From Pseudomonas sp. KU26590 (GTDB lineage: Bacteria > Pseudomonadota > Gammaproteobacteria > Pseudomonadales > Pseudomonadaceae): a stretch of DNA of 64,000 nucleotides. Both the position numbers and the translations under genes were made by a program. Under the pieces are notes generated by a model. That model had not been told where the DNA came from, ran no database searches, and worked only from the letters and a program-made list of their open reading frames with translations. Location: assembly GCF_026153515.1 (NCBI RefSeq), contig NZ_CP110644.1, positions 2,261,501-2,325,500 on the forward strand. Reading direction: 5' to 3'. The stretch's first letter is position 1, and the number at the start of each line of letters is the position of its first letter. Below are positions 26,491 through 36,306 of the stretch, one piece after another.

Positions 26491-27186
26491 TGTGGAACCG
26501 GCTTCAGCCGGGAAGGCGGCGTGTCAGGCGACTGTCTCGTCACAGGCACACCGCCTTCGCGGGCAAGCGCGCTCCTACAGTGGGTGGGCGTTGGATCGGG
26601 AAATCGCGGTGGCACACCAATCGGTTTGTGGCGAACGCAAAGGCATAGGCACACGCAAAACCTGTAGGAGCGTGGCTTGTCCCGCGATCGGCTGCGAAGC
26701 AGTCGTTAAACCTCGCGGCGCCGTGCTTGCTGACACACCGCATTCATCGGGTCTACTGCCGCTGCGCGCCAGATCGCGGGACAAGCCACGCTCCTACAGT
26801 GGATCGGCGTGGGCCGGGATCTCACCATCATGCACAGAACCTGTAGGCGTCAGCTTGCTGGCGAAGGCGGCGTGTCAGGCGACTGTCTCGTCACAGGCAC
26901 ACCGCCTTCGCGGGCAAGCGCGCTCCTACAGTGGGTCGGCGTTGGATCGGGAAATCGCGGTGGTACACCAATCGGTATGTGGCGAACGCAAAGGCATAGG
27001 CACACGCAAAATCTGTAGGAGCGTGGCTTGTCCCGCGATCGGCTGCGAAGCAGTCGTTAAACCTCGCGGCGCCGTGCTTGCTGACACACCGCATTCATCG
27101 GGTCTACTGCCGCTGCGCGCCAGATCGCGGGGCAAGCCACGCTCCTACAGTGGATCGGCGTGGGCCGGGATTTCAGGGTGATACAC
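26491..27186 (+). repeat. REP array containing a 351-bp tandem duplication
   Basis: The unit starting at 26513 (GGCGGCGTGTCAGGCGACTG) recurs at 26864, a period of 351 bases, with only scattered differences over about 320 bases. Each unit holds two REP doublets of different type. One has CCTTCGCGGGCAAGCGCGCT; the other has GTAGGAGCGTGGCTTGTCCC and its inverse around a conserved spacer. The array fills the gap between the second hook-like gene and the small minus-strand ORF at 27259. The frames across it are repeat-derived and not counted as genes. Confidence 0.88.
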
Positions 27187-27258
27187 AGAACCTGTGGGAG
27201 TCAGCTTGCTGACGAATGCGGGGTGTCATGCGATCAAGCTACAGCAGATCGAAACAAC

Positions 27259-27438
27259 TTAAATCGAACAATCCGACTTCACATACGCCGCGCTGATCCG
27301 TGTCCAGCCTTTGCCCGGACTGAGCTGGGCGCAGACCGTGCGGTGGGCGCCTTGCCAGAGGAAATAGGGCGCCGGCGCCGCCCATGCGGCAAACGAGCAG
27401 GCAATCAGTGTAAGGAGCAGGGCGGTGCGCAGACCCAT
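27259..27438 (-). CDS. Small putative secreted protein, conserved-hypothetical type
   Basis: From the ATG at 27438 the frame gives 59 residues. These comprise a clear signal peptide (hydrophobic residues 5-18, cleavage after AWA-A or so) and a mature part of about 40 residues with PYFLWQ, TVCAQLSPGKGW and a C-terminal Cys, so two cysteines could form a disulfide. The ribosome site is weak. It lies alone, antisense to its neighbours, between the REP array and the flgF promoter. Small exported proteins of this look are common in Pseudomonas but have no known function. Confidence 0.5.
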   Translation of the reverse strand: MGLRTALLLTLIACSFAAWAAPAPYFLWQGAHRTVCAQLSPGKGWTRISAAYVKSDCSI

Positions 27439-27639
27439 GACAGTTTTCCGTGGCGACTGAAGCGAATTCACAAAACGCTGCAAGTTTCGCACCCCATGGT
27501 GAGTTTTCTGGCGCTCGCTGCCGTCGACTTGCAGGAAACCGGCAGTCTGCTGTCGCGGGGCGACGCAAACCGGACTCACGTCCACGGAAAGCGGCCGGAA
27601 TCATTGAAGAATCAACGCTTTGTATCACCGCTGAAAAAC

Positions 27640-27655
27640 TGGTTCGATTATTGCT
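27640..27655 (+). promoter_or_regulatory. Sigma-54 promoter of flgF
   Basis: TGGTTCGATTATTGCT has GG-N10-GC spacing and a good -12 element (TTGCT). It lies 54 bases before the flgF GTG and probably drives flgF through flgL. Confidence 0.85.
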
Positions 27656-27709
27656 ATGACCTGTTCAGTACAGCTACAGGCGGCAAGCGTCTGTCGGAGG
27701 AGGAAGACT

Positions 27710-28450
27710 GTGGACAAGTTGCTATACGTGGCCATGAGCGGAGCGTCGGAAAACGCCATCGCCCAAAAGGCCCATGCCAACAACCTGGCGAACGTTTCGA
27801 CCAACGGGTTTCAACGCGACCTCGAACAAGCGCGCTCGATGCCGGTGTTCGGCGAGGTTAACCCGTCCCGGGCGTACGCCATGAGCGAACGTCCCGGCAC
27901 TGACTTTAGCCAGGGCGCGATGGTCGACACCGGTCGCGATCTGGACGTCGCCGTCAAAGGCAACGGCTGGATGGCGGTGCAGACCGCCGACGGCGGTGAA
28001 GCCTACACCCGCACCTCCAGCATGAACATCGACGCCCTCGGCGTGTTGCGTGATGGCAATGGTTTGCCGGTCATGGGCAACAGCGGGCCGATTGCCGTGC
28101 CTCCGCAGCAGCAGATCGAGATCGGCGCCGACGGCACCATCAGCGTCCGCTCGCTGGGCGAGAGCCCGCAGGTCATGGCCCAGATCGACCGCATCAAGCT
28201 GGTCAAGGGCGACCAGACGACCATGGAAAAAGGCCCCGACGGTCTGATGCACACCAAAAGCGGCAAGCCGGCCCAGGCCGATGCCGACGTGCAGGTCGAA
28301 TCCGGCTTTCTTCAGGCCAGCAACGTCAACGCCGTCGACGAGATGACGTCGGTGCTGGCGCTGTCCCGCCAATTCGAACTGCACATCAAGATGATGAAGA
28401 CCGCCGAGCAGGATGACGAGTCGATGGCTCGCGTCTTGCAAATGGGCTAA
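27710..28450 (+). CDS. flgF: FlgF, proximal rod protein
   Basis: I choose the GTG at 27710 because it gives (M)DKLLYVAMSGAS, the conserved FlgF N-terminus, and follows GGAGGAGGAAG. The 246-residue protein has the axial motif ([14 protein letters not shown]) and a C-terminal SNVNAVDEMTSVLALSRQFE. FlgF forms part of the rod below FlgG. It opens the flgFGHIJKL operon. Confidence 0.95.
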   Translation: MDKLLYVAMSGASENAIAQKAHANNLANVSTNGFQRDLEQARSMPVFGEVNPSRAYAMSERPGTDFSQGAMVDTGRDLDVAVKGNGWMAVQTADGGEAYTRTSSMNIDALGVLRDGNGLPVMGNSGPIAVPPQQQIEIGADGTISVRSLGESPQVMAQIDRIKLVKGDQTTMEKGPDGLMHTKSGKPAQADADVQVESGFLQASNVNAVDEMTSVLALSRQFELHIKMMKTAEQDDESMARVLQMG

Positions 28451-28497
28451 TGACTGACAGCTTGCGCCGATAAACAGGCGCTCGAGGAGATTCAAAC

Positions 28498-29286
28498 ATG
28501 CTTCCGGCACTCTATGTTGCTAAAACCGGTCTGGCCGCCCAGGACACCAACCTGACGACCATTTCCAACAACCTGGCCAACGTTTCGACCACCGGTTTCA
28601 AAAGCGACCGTGCGGAATTCCAGGATTTGCTCTACCAGATCAAGCGTCAGCCAGGCGCCCAGTCCACTCAGGACAGCCAGCTGCCATCCGGCCTGCAACT
28701 GGGTACCGGTGTGCGCATCGTCGGCACCCAGAAAAACTTCACCGCCGGCAGCCTGCAGACCACCAACCAGCCGCTGGACATGGCGGTCAACGGCCGCGGT
28801 TTCTTCCAGATCCGTCAGCCTGACGGCACCGTGGCCTACACCCGCGACGGCACGTTTCACCTGGACAGCAACGGCCAGATCGTGACCGCCAACGGCTACG
28901 CGCTGGAGCCTGCGATCGTCGTTCCGCAGGATTCGCAGACCTTCACCGTCGGCGAAGACGGCACCGTGTCGATCACCACGTCGGCAAACGCCGCGACGCC
29001 ACAGGTCATCGGGAATATCCAGACCGCCGATTTCATCAACCCGGCCGGCCTGCAATCCCAGGGCGGCAACCTGTACCTGGAAACCGCTTCCAGCGGCGCG
29101 CCGCAAGTGGGTACTCCGGGCCTGACGGGGCTGGGCGTGGTCAAGCAGAACACCCTGGAAAACTCCAACGTCAGCACCGTTGAAGAGTTGGTGAACATGA
29201 TCACCACCCAGCGCGCCTACGAGATGAACTCCAAAGTGATCTCGACCGCTGACTCGATGCTCCAGTACGTCACCCAGAACCTGTAA
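28498..29286 (+). CDS. flgG: FlgG, distal rod protein
   Basis: The 262-residue protein starts [15 protein letters not shown], has [22 protein letters not shown] and ends with [23 protein letters not shown]. Length is the family standard. FlgG builds the distal rod through the peptidoglycan and LPS rings. Confidence 0.97.
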   Translation: MLPALYVAKTGLAAQDTNLTTISNNLANVSTTGFKSDRAEFQDLLYQIKRQPGAQSTQDSQLPSGLQLGTGVRIVGTQKNFTAGSLQTTNQPLDMAVNGRGFFQIRQPDGTVAYTRDGTFHLDSNGQIVTANGYALEPAIVVPQDSQTFTVGEDGTVSITTSANAATPQVIGNIQTADFINPAGLQSQGGNLYLETASSGAPQVGTPGLTGLGVVKQNTLENSNVSTVEELVNMITTQRAYEMNSKVISTADSMLQYVTQNL

Positions 29287-29383
29287 ACCGGTCTTGAAAT
29301 ACCTGATGTCCTGCTGTGAAACACCTGATCAATTACAAGGGGCGCCTGAAAAACGCCTGCTACACCGCGAGGTTTTAAGTGTC

Positions 29384-30097
29384 ATGAAACGGCTCTCTGT
29401 ATTGCGGCTTTCCCTGTTGGCAGCACCGTTGTGCGGTATCGCGCTGCTGACCGGCTGCGTTGCGCCTGCGGCCAAACCCAATGACCCTTATTACGCGCCG
29501 GTGTTGCCGCGCACGCCGCTGCCTTCAGCGGCCAGCAACGGTTCGATCTATCAGGCCGGTTTCGAGCAAAACCTGTACGGCGACCGCAAGGCCTACCGGG
29601 TTGGCGACATCATCACCATTACGCTCTCCGAGAAGATGGCCGCCAGCAAAGCCGCCAGCTCCGGGATCAGCAAGACCAGCAAAACCAGCCTCGGCCTGAC
29701 CTCGCTGTTTGGCGCTGGCGTCAGCACCAACAACCCGGTCGGTGGCGGCAACCTCAGCCTGGATGCGGGTTACACCGGCGACCGCGCCACCAAGGGCGAC
29801 GGCAAGGCGGCACAGAGCAACAGCCTGACCGGCTCGATCACCGTGACCGTCGCTGACGTGATGCCCAACGGCATTCTGCTGGTGCGCGGCGAGAAGTGGA
29901 TGACCCTGAACACCGGTGACGAACTGGTGCGCATCGCCGGCCTGATCCGCGCCGATGACATCGCCACTGACAACACCGTGTCGTCGACTCGCATCGCCGA
30001 TGCACGCATTACTTATTCCGGTACAGGCGCGTTTGCCGATTCCAGTCAGCCAGGCTGGTTCGACCGATTCTTCCTCAGCCCGTTGTTCCCTTTCTGA
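29384..30097 (+). CDS. flgH: FlgH, L-ring lipoprotein
   Basis: The ATG at 29384 gives a 237-residue protein with a lipoprotein signal and lipobox LLTGC (Cys25). The FlgH core follows ([19 protein letters not shown], then [23 protein letters not shown]). FlgH forms the outer-membrane bushing around the rod. It lies between flgG and flgI. Confidence 0.96.
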   Translation: MKRLSVLRLSLLAAPLCGIALLTGCVAPAAKPNDPYYAPVLPRTPLPSAASNGSIYQAGFEQNLYGDRKAYRVGDIITITLSEKMAASKAASSGISKTSKTSLGLTSLFGAGVSTNNPVGGGNLSLDAGYTGDRATKGDGKAAQSNSLTGSITVTVADVMPNGILLVRGEKWMTLNTGDELVRIAGLIRADDIATDNTVSSTRIADARITYSGTGAFADSSQPGWFDRFFLSPLFPF

Positions 30098-30110
30098 TAG
30101 CGGGATAGCC

Positions 30111-31220
30111 ATGATCACGTTCAAGCAACTGATAGCGGCAGCGCTGCTGTTCACCACCGCACTCGGCGCCCACGCCGAGCGCCTGAAGGACATCGCCAGC
30201 ATTTCCGGCGTACGGACCAACCAGTTGATCGGTTACGGTCTGGTGGTGGGGCTCAACGGCACGGGTGACCAGACCACCCAGACGCCGTTCACCCTGCAGA
30301 CCTTTAACAACATGCTCTCGCAGTTCGGCATCAAGGTCCCGTCGGGTTCCGGCACCGTGCAGTTGAAAAACGTCGCGGCCGTGGCCGTGTACGCCGACCT
30401 GCCGCCGTTCGCCAAACCGGGTCAGCAGATCGACATCACCGTGTCGTCCATCGGCAACTCGAAAAGCCTGCGCGGCGGTGCCCTGTTGATGACCCCGATG
30501 AAGGGTATCGACGGCAATGTCTACGCCGTGGGCCAGGGTAACCTCGTGGTTGGCGGCTTCGACGCCGAGGGCCGCGACGGCTCGAAGATCACCGTCAACG
30601 TTCCGTCTTCCGGGCGTATCCCGGGTGGCGCATCGGTTGAACGGGCCGTGCCGAGTGGCTTCAACCAGGGCAACTCGCTGACCCTTAACCTCAATCGCAA
30701 CGATTTCACCACCGCCAAGCGCATCGTCGACAAGATCAACGACATGCTCGGCCCTGGCGTCGCTCAGGCGCTGGACGGCGGCTCTGTGCGGGTCACTGCG
30801 CCGCTGGACCCCAACCAGCGTGTTGATTACCTGTCGGTGCTGGAAAACCTGGAGATCGATCCGGGCCAGACGTCCGCCAAAGTCATCATCAACTCGCGGA
30901 CCGGCACCATTGTCATCGGCCAGAACGTCAAGGTTTCGCCGGCAGCGGTCACCCACGGCAGCCTGACCGTGACCATCACCGAAGACCCGATCGTCAGCCA
31001 GCCTGGCGCGTTCTCCAACGGCCAGACCGCTGTGGTCCCGCGTTCGAAGATCAACGCGCAGCAGGAAATGCACCCGATGTTCAAGTTCGGTCCGGGCACC
31101 ACGCTGGATGAAATTGTCCGCGCGGTTAACCAGGTGGGCGCAGCGCCAGGCGACTTGATGGCGATTCTCGAAGCACTGAAACAGGCTGGCGCGTTGCAAG
31201 CCGACCTGATCGTGATTTAA
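30111..31220 (+). CDS. flgI: FlgI, P-ring protein
   Basis: The ATG at 30111 gives 369 residues with a cleavable signal peptide (ending AHA-E). The conserved start of the mature protein follows ([20 protein letters not shown]). FlgI forms the periplasmic ring at the peptidoglycan, assembled with help from FlgA. An in-frame upstream extension is open but overlaps flgH and lacks a ribosome site. Confidence 0.97.
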   Translation: MITFKQLIAAALLFTTALGAHAERLKDIASISGVRTNQLIGYGLVVGLNGTGDQTTQTPFTLQTFNNMLSQFGIKVPSGSGTVQLKNVAAVAVYADLPPFAKPGQQIDITVSSIGNSKSLRGGALLMTPMKGIDGNVYAVGQGNLVVGGFDAEGRDGSKITVNVPSSGRIPGGASVERAVPSGFNQGNSLTLNLNRNDFTTAKRIVDKINDMLGPGVAQALDGGSVRVTAPLDPNQRVDYLSVLENLEIDPGQTSAKVIINSRTGTIVIGQNVKVSPAAVTHGSLTVTITEDPIVSQPGAFSNGQTAVVPRSKINAQQEMHPMFKFGPGTTLDEIVRAVNQVGAAPGDLMAILEALKQAGALQADLIVI

Positions 31221-31231
31221 GAGGCAGACTC

Positions 31232-32530
31232 ATGAGCATTCCAAGCGGCGGCGTATCATCGGGCGATTCAGGGGCGTACACCGACCTCAATCGTCTGACG
31301 GCCATGAAGACCGGTGATCGCGACAGCGAGGGCAACCTCAAGAAAGTCGCGCAGGAATTCGAGTCGCTGTTCGTCAGCCAGATGCTCAAGGCCATGCGTT
31401 CGGCCAACGAAGTGCTGGCCAAGGACAACCCGATGAACACCGCGGCGACGCGGCAGTATCAGGACATGTATGACCAGCAATTGTCGGTGAGCATGTCCCG
31501 CGAAGGCGGCGGTATTGGTCTGCAGGACGTGCTCATGCGTCAGCTGTCGAAAAACAAGGGCACTGAAGTCGCGCCGGCCAGCACCGGGCTTGTGTCCGGC
31601 GGCAAAGCGGATCTCAAGACCGACGCCAAGGCGGATGCCCCCGCGCAGACCGGCCTGGCCACGCGCATCGCTCAGCGTCCGCTGTGGGCCACCCGTTCGG
31701 TGACTGCGCCCGCCGCAACCGACGGCACGCCACACAACGACGTCGCCGCGCTGAATTCCCGTCGCCTGTCGCTGCCGAGCAAGCTCAGCGACCGCATCCT
31801 GGCCGGCATCGTGCCGAACACTGCCACAACCCCCGCTGCAGGCCAGGACGCGAGCGCCAGCGCAACCACACTGAAGAACCGCATTGCCGTCTCCAGTGCC
31901 GTGGCCGCCGCGAAAAGCGCCGGTCAGCAGGACAATGGCGACTGGACCGTCGGGCCGCAGTACGCCGCCGACGCCGACGCTTATGTGCGCAGCCGCGTGC
32001 AGACGCCGCTGGCGCCGGGCAAGAGCGCATTCGCCAACCGTGACGATTTTGTCGCCACGATGATGCCACTGGCCAAGGATGCTGCCGCGCGCATTGGCGT
32101 CGACCCCAGCGTGCTCGTCGCACAGGCCGCGCTGGAAACTGGCTGGGGCAAATCGATCATGCGTCAGTCCGATGGCGGCAGCAGCCACAACCTGTTCGGC
32201 ATCAAGGCCCAGGGTGGCTGGAAAGGGCCGGAAGCCCGCGCCATCACCAGCGAGTTCCGCGACGGCAAGATGGTCAAGGAAACCGCGGATTTCCGTGCCT
32301 ACGACTCGTACGCCAGCAGCTTCCACGACTTGGTGAGCTTCCTGCAGAACAACAATCGCTATCAAGAAACCCTGAAATCCGCCGATAACCCGGAACAGTT
32401 TGTGAAAGAGCTGCAGAAGGCCGGATACGCAACTGACCCGTCCTATGCCAGCAAGATTTCTCAGATAGCGAAACAGATGAAGAGTTACCAGACCTACGCA
32501 TCCGCCTCGGGCTCTTCCACGACTTTATAA
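31232..32530 (+). CDS. flgJ: FlgJ, rod cap with peptidoglycan hydrolase domain
   Basis: The 432-residue protein is bipartite. The N-terminal rod-cap domain (about residues 15-105, with FESLFVSQMLKAMR and YQDMYDQQLS) is followed by a long Ala/Thr-rich linker. A C-terminal glucosaminidase domain (about 270-420) follows, with the catalytic glutamate E302 in ALETGWGKS. It opens a hole in the peptidoglycan for the rod. Both domains appear intact. Confidence 0.96.
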   Translation: MSIPSGGVSSGDSGAYTDLNRLTAMKTGDRDSEGNLKKVAQEFESLFVSQMLKAMRSANEVLAKDNPMNTAATRQYQDMYDQQLSVSMSREGGGIGLQDVLMRQLSKNKGTEVAPASTGLVSGGKADLKTDAKADAPAQTGLATRIAQRPLWATRSVTAPAATDGTPHNDVAALNSRRLSLPSKLSDRILAGIVPNTATTPAAGQDASASATTLKNRIAVSSAVAAAKSAGQQDNGDWTVGPQYAADADAYVRSRVQTPLAPGKSAFANRDDFVATMMPLAKDAAARIGVDPSVLVAQAALETGWGKSIMRQSDGGSSHNLFGIKAQGGWKGPEARAITSEFRDGKMVKETADFRAYDSYASSFHDLVSFLQNNNRYQETLKSADNPEQFVKELQKAGYATDPSYASKISQIAKQMKSYQTYASASGSSTTL

Positions 32531-32540
32531 GGTTTGAACC

Positions 32541-34583
32541 ATGTCACTGATCTCAATCGGGCTTTCGGGACTCACCGCCAGCAGCGCAGCATTGACGACG
32601 ATCGGCAACAACACTGCCAACGTCGACACGCAGGGCTACTCGCGTCAGCAAGTGATGACCACCGCCGGGGCTCAGCAGAACATCGGTGTCGGTTTCATCG
32701 GCACCGGTACGACGTTGTCCGACGTGCGCCGCATCTACAACGGCTACCTCGATAACCAATTGCAGACCAGCACATCGCTCAACGCCGACGCCACCGCGTA
32801 CCTGAGCCAGGCCAGCAAGCTCGACTCGATGCTGTCTGACAGCTCGACCGGCGTGAGCACTGTGCTGGCGAAGTTTTTCACTGACCTGAGCGCCCTGGCC
32901 GCCGGGCCGACCGACACGGCTGCCCGTACGACGTTTCTGACCAGTGCATCGGCGCTGGCCGGTCAGTTCAATACCATCTCGGCGCAGATGAAGGACCAGA
33001 ACGCCAGCATCAATACCCAGCTGACCACGGCAGCAGGGCAGGTGAATGCACTGGCGTCGTCCATTGCCACCCTCAACAAGCAGATCACCGAGGCGCAGTC
33101 TTCCGGCGGTCAGCCCAATACGCTGCTCGATTCGCGCACCGAGGCGGTACGCCAGCTCAACGAACTGGTCGGCGCCAAGGTCGTTGAAACCAACGGCAGC
33201 TATGACGTCTATATCGGTACCGGCCAGCCGCTGGTCACCGGCACCACCGCCAACACACTGAGCGCAGCGCCCAGTGACAGCGACCCCAGCGTGTATGCGC
33301 TGAAACTGAAATATCAGAACAGCGTCGTCGATGTTTCAAGCGTGGTGACCGGCGGCTCGCTGGGCGGGCTGCTGCGTTATCGCAGCGACGTGCTGCAGCC
33401 AGCCGCCAGCGAACTGGGCCGTCTGGCGGTGGTCGCTTCCGATCAGATCAACACTCAGCTCAACCAGGGCGTGGACGCCAACGGCGACTTCGGCACCAAC
33501 CTGTTCACCAGCGTCAATGACCCGAGCCTGACCAGCCAGCGCAGCCTTGCCAACACGACCAACGATCAGTCTTCGGGCAACTTCGCGGTGTCCATTGCCA
33601 ACAGCGGCGCGCTGCAGACCAACGACTATCAGGTGACCTTCACCGATGCCAGCGGCCAGTACAGCGTCAAGCGTCTGCCGGACGGCAAGGACATGGGTTC
33701 GTACAACACCAGCGCCACCACCGCGCCGGTCATCGACGGGTTCTCGCTGAAATTCAACGGCACCTCCACCGAGGGTGACAGCTTCAAGATCAGCCCGACC
33801 AAGACCGGTGCCGACGGCATCAAGGTCGTGATGACCGACCCGAAAGACATCGCCTCGGCCAGTCCGCTGACCGGCAGCGCTCTCGTAAGTAAAGGCTCGG
33901 GGACGTTCACCCAGCCCGTGTTGTCGACCCAGGCCGACATCTACAACCCGACCGCGACGGCCGATCTGCGTAACGCGCTCACGGCTTCGACGCCGATGCG
34001 TTTGCTCATGGGCGATGTCACCAATGGTGCTCAGGCCTATTCGCTGGTCGATGCACAGGGCGCGGAGGTCAAAGACAAATCCGGTAATGCGATCAAGGGT
34101 TCAATTGTTCAAGGCCAGTCCAACGACATCAGTCTGGAAGTGGGTTACACCGATTCTTCGGGTGCTGCGCAGTCGTTCAAGTTCGGCATGACCCTCGCCG
34201 GAAAGGCCAACAGCGGCGATACCTACAGCATTGCCATGACCGGCGCCGGGTCCCTGGACAACCGCAACGCGACCTCGGTCGGTACCCTGCAGACCAAACA
34301 GACCCTCGACAGCGCAGCCGGCAATGGCACGGGCATGAGCCTGAGCGGTGCCAACGCCAACATGATCACCACGGTCGGCAGCAAGGCGGCCCAGGCCAAG
34401 AATGACACCACGGCGACCAGCGCCGTGCTGACCCAGGCGAAGAGCGCGCGCGACAGCGTTTCCGGTGTGTCGCTGGACGAAGAAGCCGCTAACCTGGTCA
34501 AGTATCAGCAGTACTACACCGCTTCTTCGCAGATCATCAAAGCGGCTCAAGCCATCTTCAGCACGCTGATCAACAGCCTGTAA
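32541..34583 (+). CDS. flgK: FlgK, hook-associated protein 1
   Basis: The 680-residue protein starts with the axial motif (TIGNNTANVDTQGYSRQQ) and ends with LDEEAANLVKYQQYYTASSQIIKAAQAIFSTLI (helical end). A long variable middle lies between. FlgK forms the first junction layer between hook and filament. Length is in the normal range for the genus. Confidence 0.96.
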   Translation: MSLISIGLSGLTASSAALTTIGNNTANVDTQGYSRQQVMTTAGAQQNIGVGFIGTGTTLSDVRRIYNGYLDNQLQTSTSLNADATAYLSQASKLDSMLSDSSTGVSTVLAKFFTDLSALAAGPTDTAARTTFLTSASALAGQFNTISAQMKDQNASINTQLTTAAGQVNALASSIATLNKQITEAQSSGGQPNTLLDSRTEAVRQLNELVGAKVVETNGSYDVYIGTGQPLVTGTTANTLSAAPSDSDPSVYALKLKYQNSVVDVSSVVTGGSLGGLLRYRSDVLQPAASELGRLAVVASDQINTQLNQGVDANGDFGTNLFTSVNDPSLTSQRSLANTTNDQSSGNFAVSIANSGALQTNDYQVTFTDASGQYSVKRLPDGKDMGSYNTSATTAPVIDGFSLKFNGTSTEGDSFKISPTKTGADGIKVVMTDPKDIASASPLTGSALVSKGSGTFTQPVLSTQADIYNPTATADLRNALTASTPMRLLMGDVTNGAQAYSLVDAQGAEVKDKSGNAIKGSIVQGQSNDISLEVGYTDSSGAAQSFKFGMTLAGKANSGDTYSIAMTGAGSLDNRNATSVGTLQTKQTLDSAAGNGTGMSLSGANANMITTVGSKAAQAKNDTTATSAVLTQAKSARDSVSGVSLDEEAANLVKYQQYYTASSQIIKAAQAIFSTLINSL

Positions 34584-34596
34584 GGAATCGTAATCC

Positions 34597-36186
34597 ATGC
34601 GCATCTCAACGACCCAGTTTTACGAAACCAGCGCCTCGAACTACTCGCGCAGCTACGCCAACGTCACCAAGACCGGTGATGAAGTGGCCAGCCAGGTCAA
34701 GCTCAACACCGCCGGCGACGACCCGGTCGGCGCTGGCCGCGTGCTGCAGTTGCAGCAGCAAGGCACGATGCTCAATCAGTTCAAATCCAACATCGATACG
34801 ATCAATACCGGCGTCGTGCAGACCGAGACCGCCTTGACCTCCATCACCTCGGCAATTCAGCGCGCCCAGGAATTGGTACTGGGGGCGGCGAACACCTCGT
34901 TCACCGACAAGGACCGCCAGGCCAACGCCTCCGAGCTCAAGGAGTTGCAGGGGCAAATTCTCGGACTGATGAACAGCCAGGACGCCGACGGCACCTATCT
35001 GTTCTCCGGGTCCAAGGGCACCACCGCGCCATACGCTGTCAGTTCCGACGGCACCTACAGCTACCAGGGCGACCAGACGCGCAACCTGCTGGCCGTCAGC
35101 AGCGGCATTTCCATGGCCAGCAACACCACCGGCTGGGATGCGTTCGAAACAGCGACCAACACCACGCGCACCTCGACGACCCTGGTCGCGGGCGCTGATG
35201 ACGGCGTGATTTCGTTGTCCGGCGGCAGCGTCAGCAATGCCGCCACCTACGACACCAGTTTCACCGCCGGCCAGCCGTACAAGATCTCCTTCACCAGCAG
35301 CACGGCGTACACGATCCTCGACAAGAACAACCAGGATGTGACGGGCGAGGCGACGTCTACCGGCAAGTTTGCGTCCACCAGCTCGGCGAACCAGCCCATC
35401 ACCTTCCGTGGTCTGGAACTGAACCTGAACATCAACCTGACCAAGGATCAGTACGCAGACGCCACGGCTGCAGACGCGGCAGTGAAGGGCCACACCTTCG
35501 AACTGGGCGTCTCCCCGAGTACCGTGAGCACCTCGCGGCTGCCGGCCAACACCTCGACCGACGTGATCACCAGCTCGGTGGTCACCGACCAGGCCGCGTT
35601 CGACAAAACCTTCCCGTCGGGCGGCGCTGTCGTGCGCTTTACCGATGCCACCACCTTCAATCTGTACGCGGCGCCTTATGACGCAGCGACCAGCAAGCCG
35701 GTGTCCACCGGCACGCTGAGCGGCAACACGGCGACGGCCTCCGGCGTGACGTTCACGTTCAGCGGCTCGCCACCGGCAATGGCGGCAGGTGATCAGTTCA
35801 CCGCGCAGTCTTCGACCCAGCAAAGCCAGAACGTGCTGAACACCTTGTCCAAGGTCATCACCGCGCTCAATGGCAAGGTCGATGGCGACCCGGTTGCCCA
35901 GCAGAAACTGCAGGCCACCATGACGTCCACCATCGGTAACCTGAAAAGTGCGGCGGAGCAGATCATCGGTGCAACCAGCGAAGGCGGTGCACGGGCCAAG
36001 ACGGCGACCGAACAGGGCGTGACCAACCAGACCATGATCGACAACGGCACCACCGAATCGGGCACGATTACCGCGTCCGACCCGGTCGATGCCATCGCCC
36101 GTCTGACCCTGCAGAAAACCATGCTGCAAGCCTCGCAGCTGGTGTTCACCCAGCTGTCCGCGCTGAACCTCTTCAGCAAGTTGTAA
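34597..36186 (+). CDS. flgL: FlgL, hook-associated protein 3
   Basis: The 529-residue protein has a flagellin-like N-terminus (KLNTAGDDPVGAGRVLQLQQ) and C-terminal helix (LQKTMLQASQLVFTQLSALNLF). The enlarged variable middle makes it longer than many FlgL proteins (about 300-440). FlgL links FlgK to the filament. It is the last gene of the flgF-flgL operon; no clear terminator follows. Confidence 0.95.
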   Translation: MRISTTQFYETSASNYSRSYANVTKTGDEVASQVKLNTAGDDPVGAGRVLQLQQQGTMLNQFKSNIDTINTGVVQTETALTSITSAIQRAQELVLGAANTSFTDKDRQANASELKELQGQILGLMNSQDADGTYLFSGSKGTTAPYAVSSDGTYSYQGDQTRNLLAVSSGISMASNTTGWDAFETATNTTRTSTTLVAGADDGVISLSGGSVSNAATYDTSFTAGQPYKISFTSSTAYTILDKNNQDVTGEATSTGKFASTSSANQPITFRGLELNLNINLTKDQYADATAADAAVKGHTFELGVSPSTVSTSRLPANTSTDVITSSVVTDQAAFDKTFPSGGAVVRFTDATTFNLYAAPYDAATSKPVSTGTLSGNTATASGVTFTFSGSPPAMAAGDQFTAQSSTQQSQNVLNTLSKVITALNGKVDGDPVAQQKLQATMTSTIGNLKSAAEQIIGATSEGGARAKTATEQGVTNQTMIDNGTTESGTITASDPVDAIARLTLQKTMLQASQLVFTQLSALNLFSKL

Positions 36187-36306
36187 TCGGCCCAGCGGAG
36201 GGCGGCGCCTGACCAGCAGGTGTCGCCACCGTTGAGCGTCAACCGTATTGTCAGCGGTTATGCCGATCCTTTCCCAGGGGACCGGCGCCGCTCGTGAGTC
36301 CCGCCC

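Noticed and set aside
26480..27181. Open frame of 233 codons across the REP array
   Set aside because: Its protein is itself repeated with the 351-bp DNA unit and is made of translated REP arms; repeat-derived.
34606..36129. Open frame of 507 codons on the minus strand
   Set aside because: Shadow of flgL caused by codon bias; no ribosome site or family.
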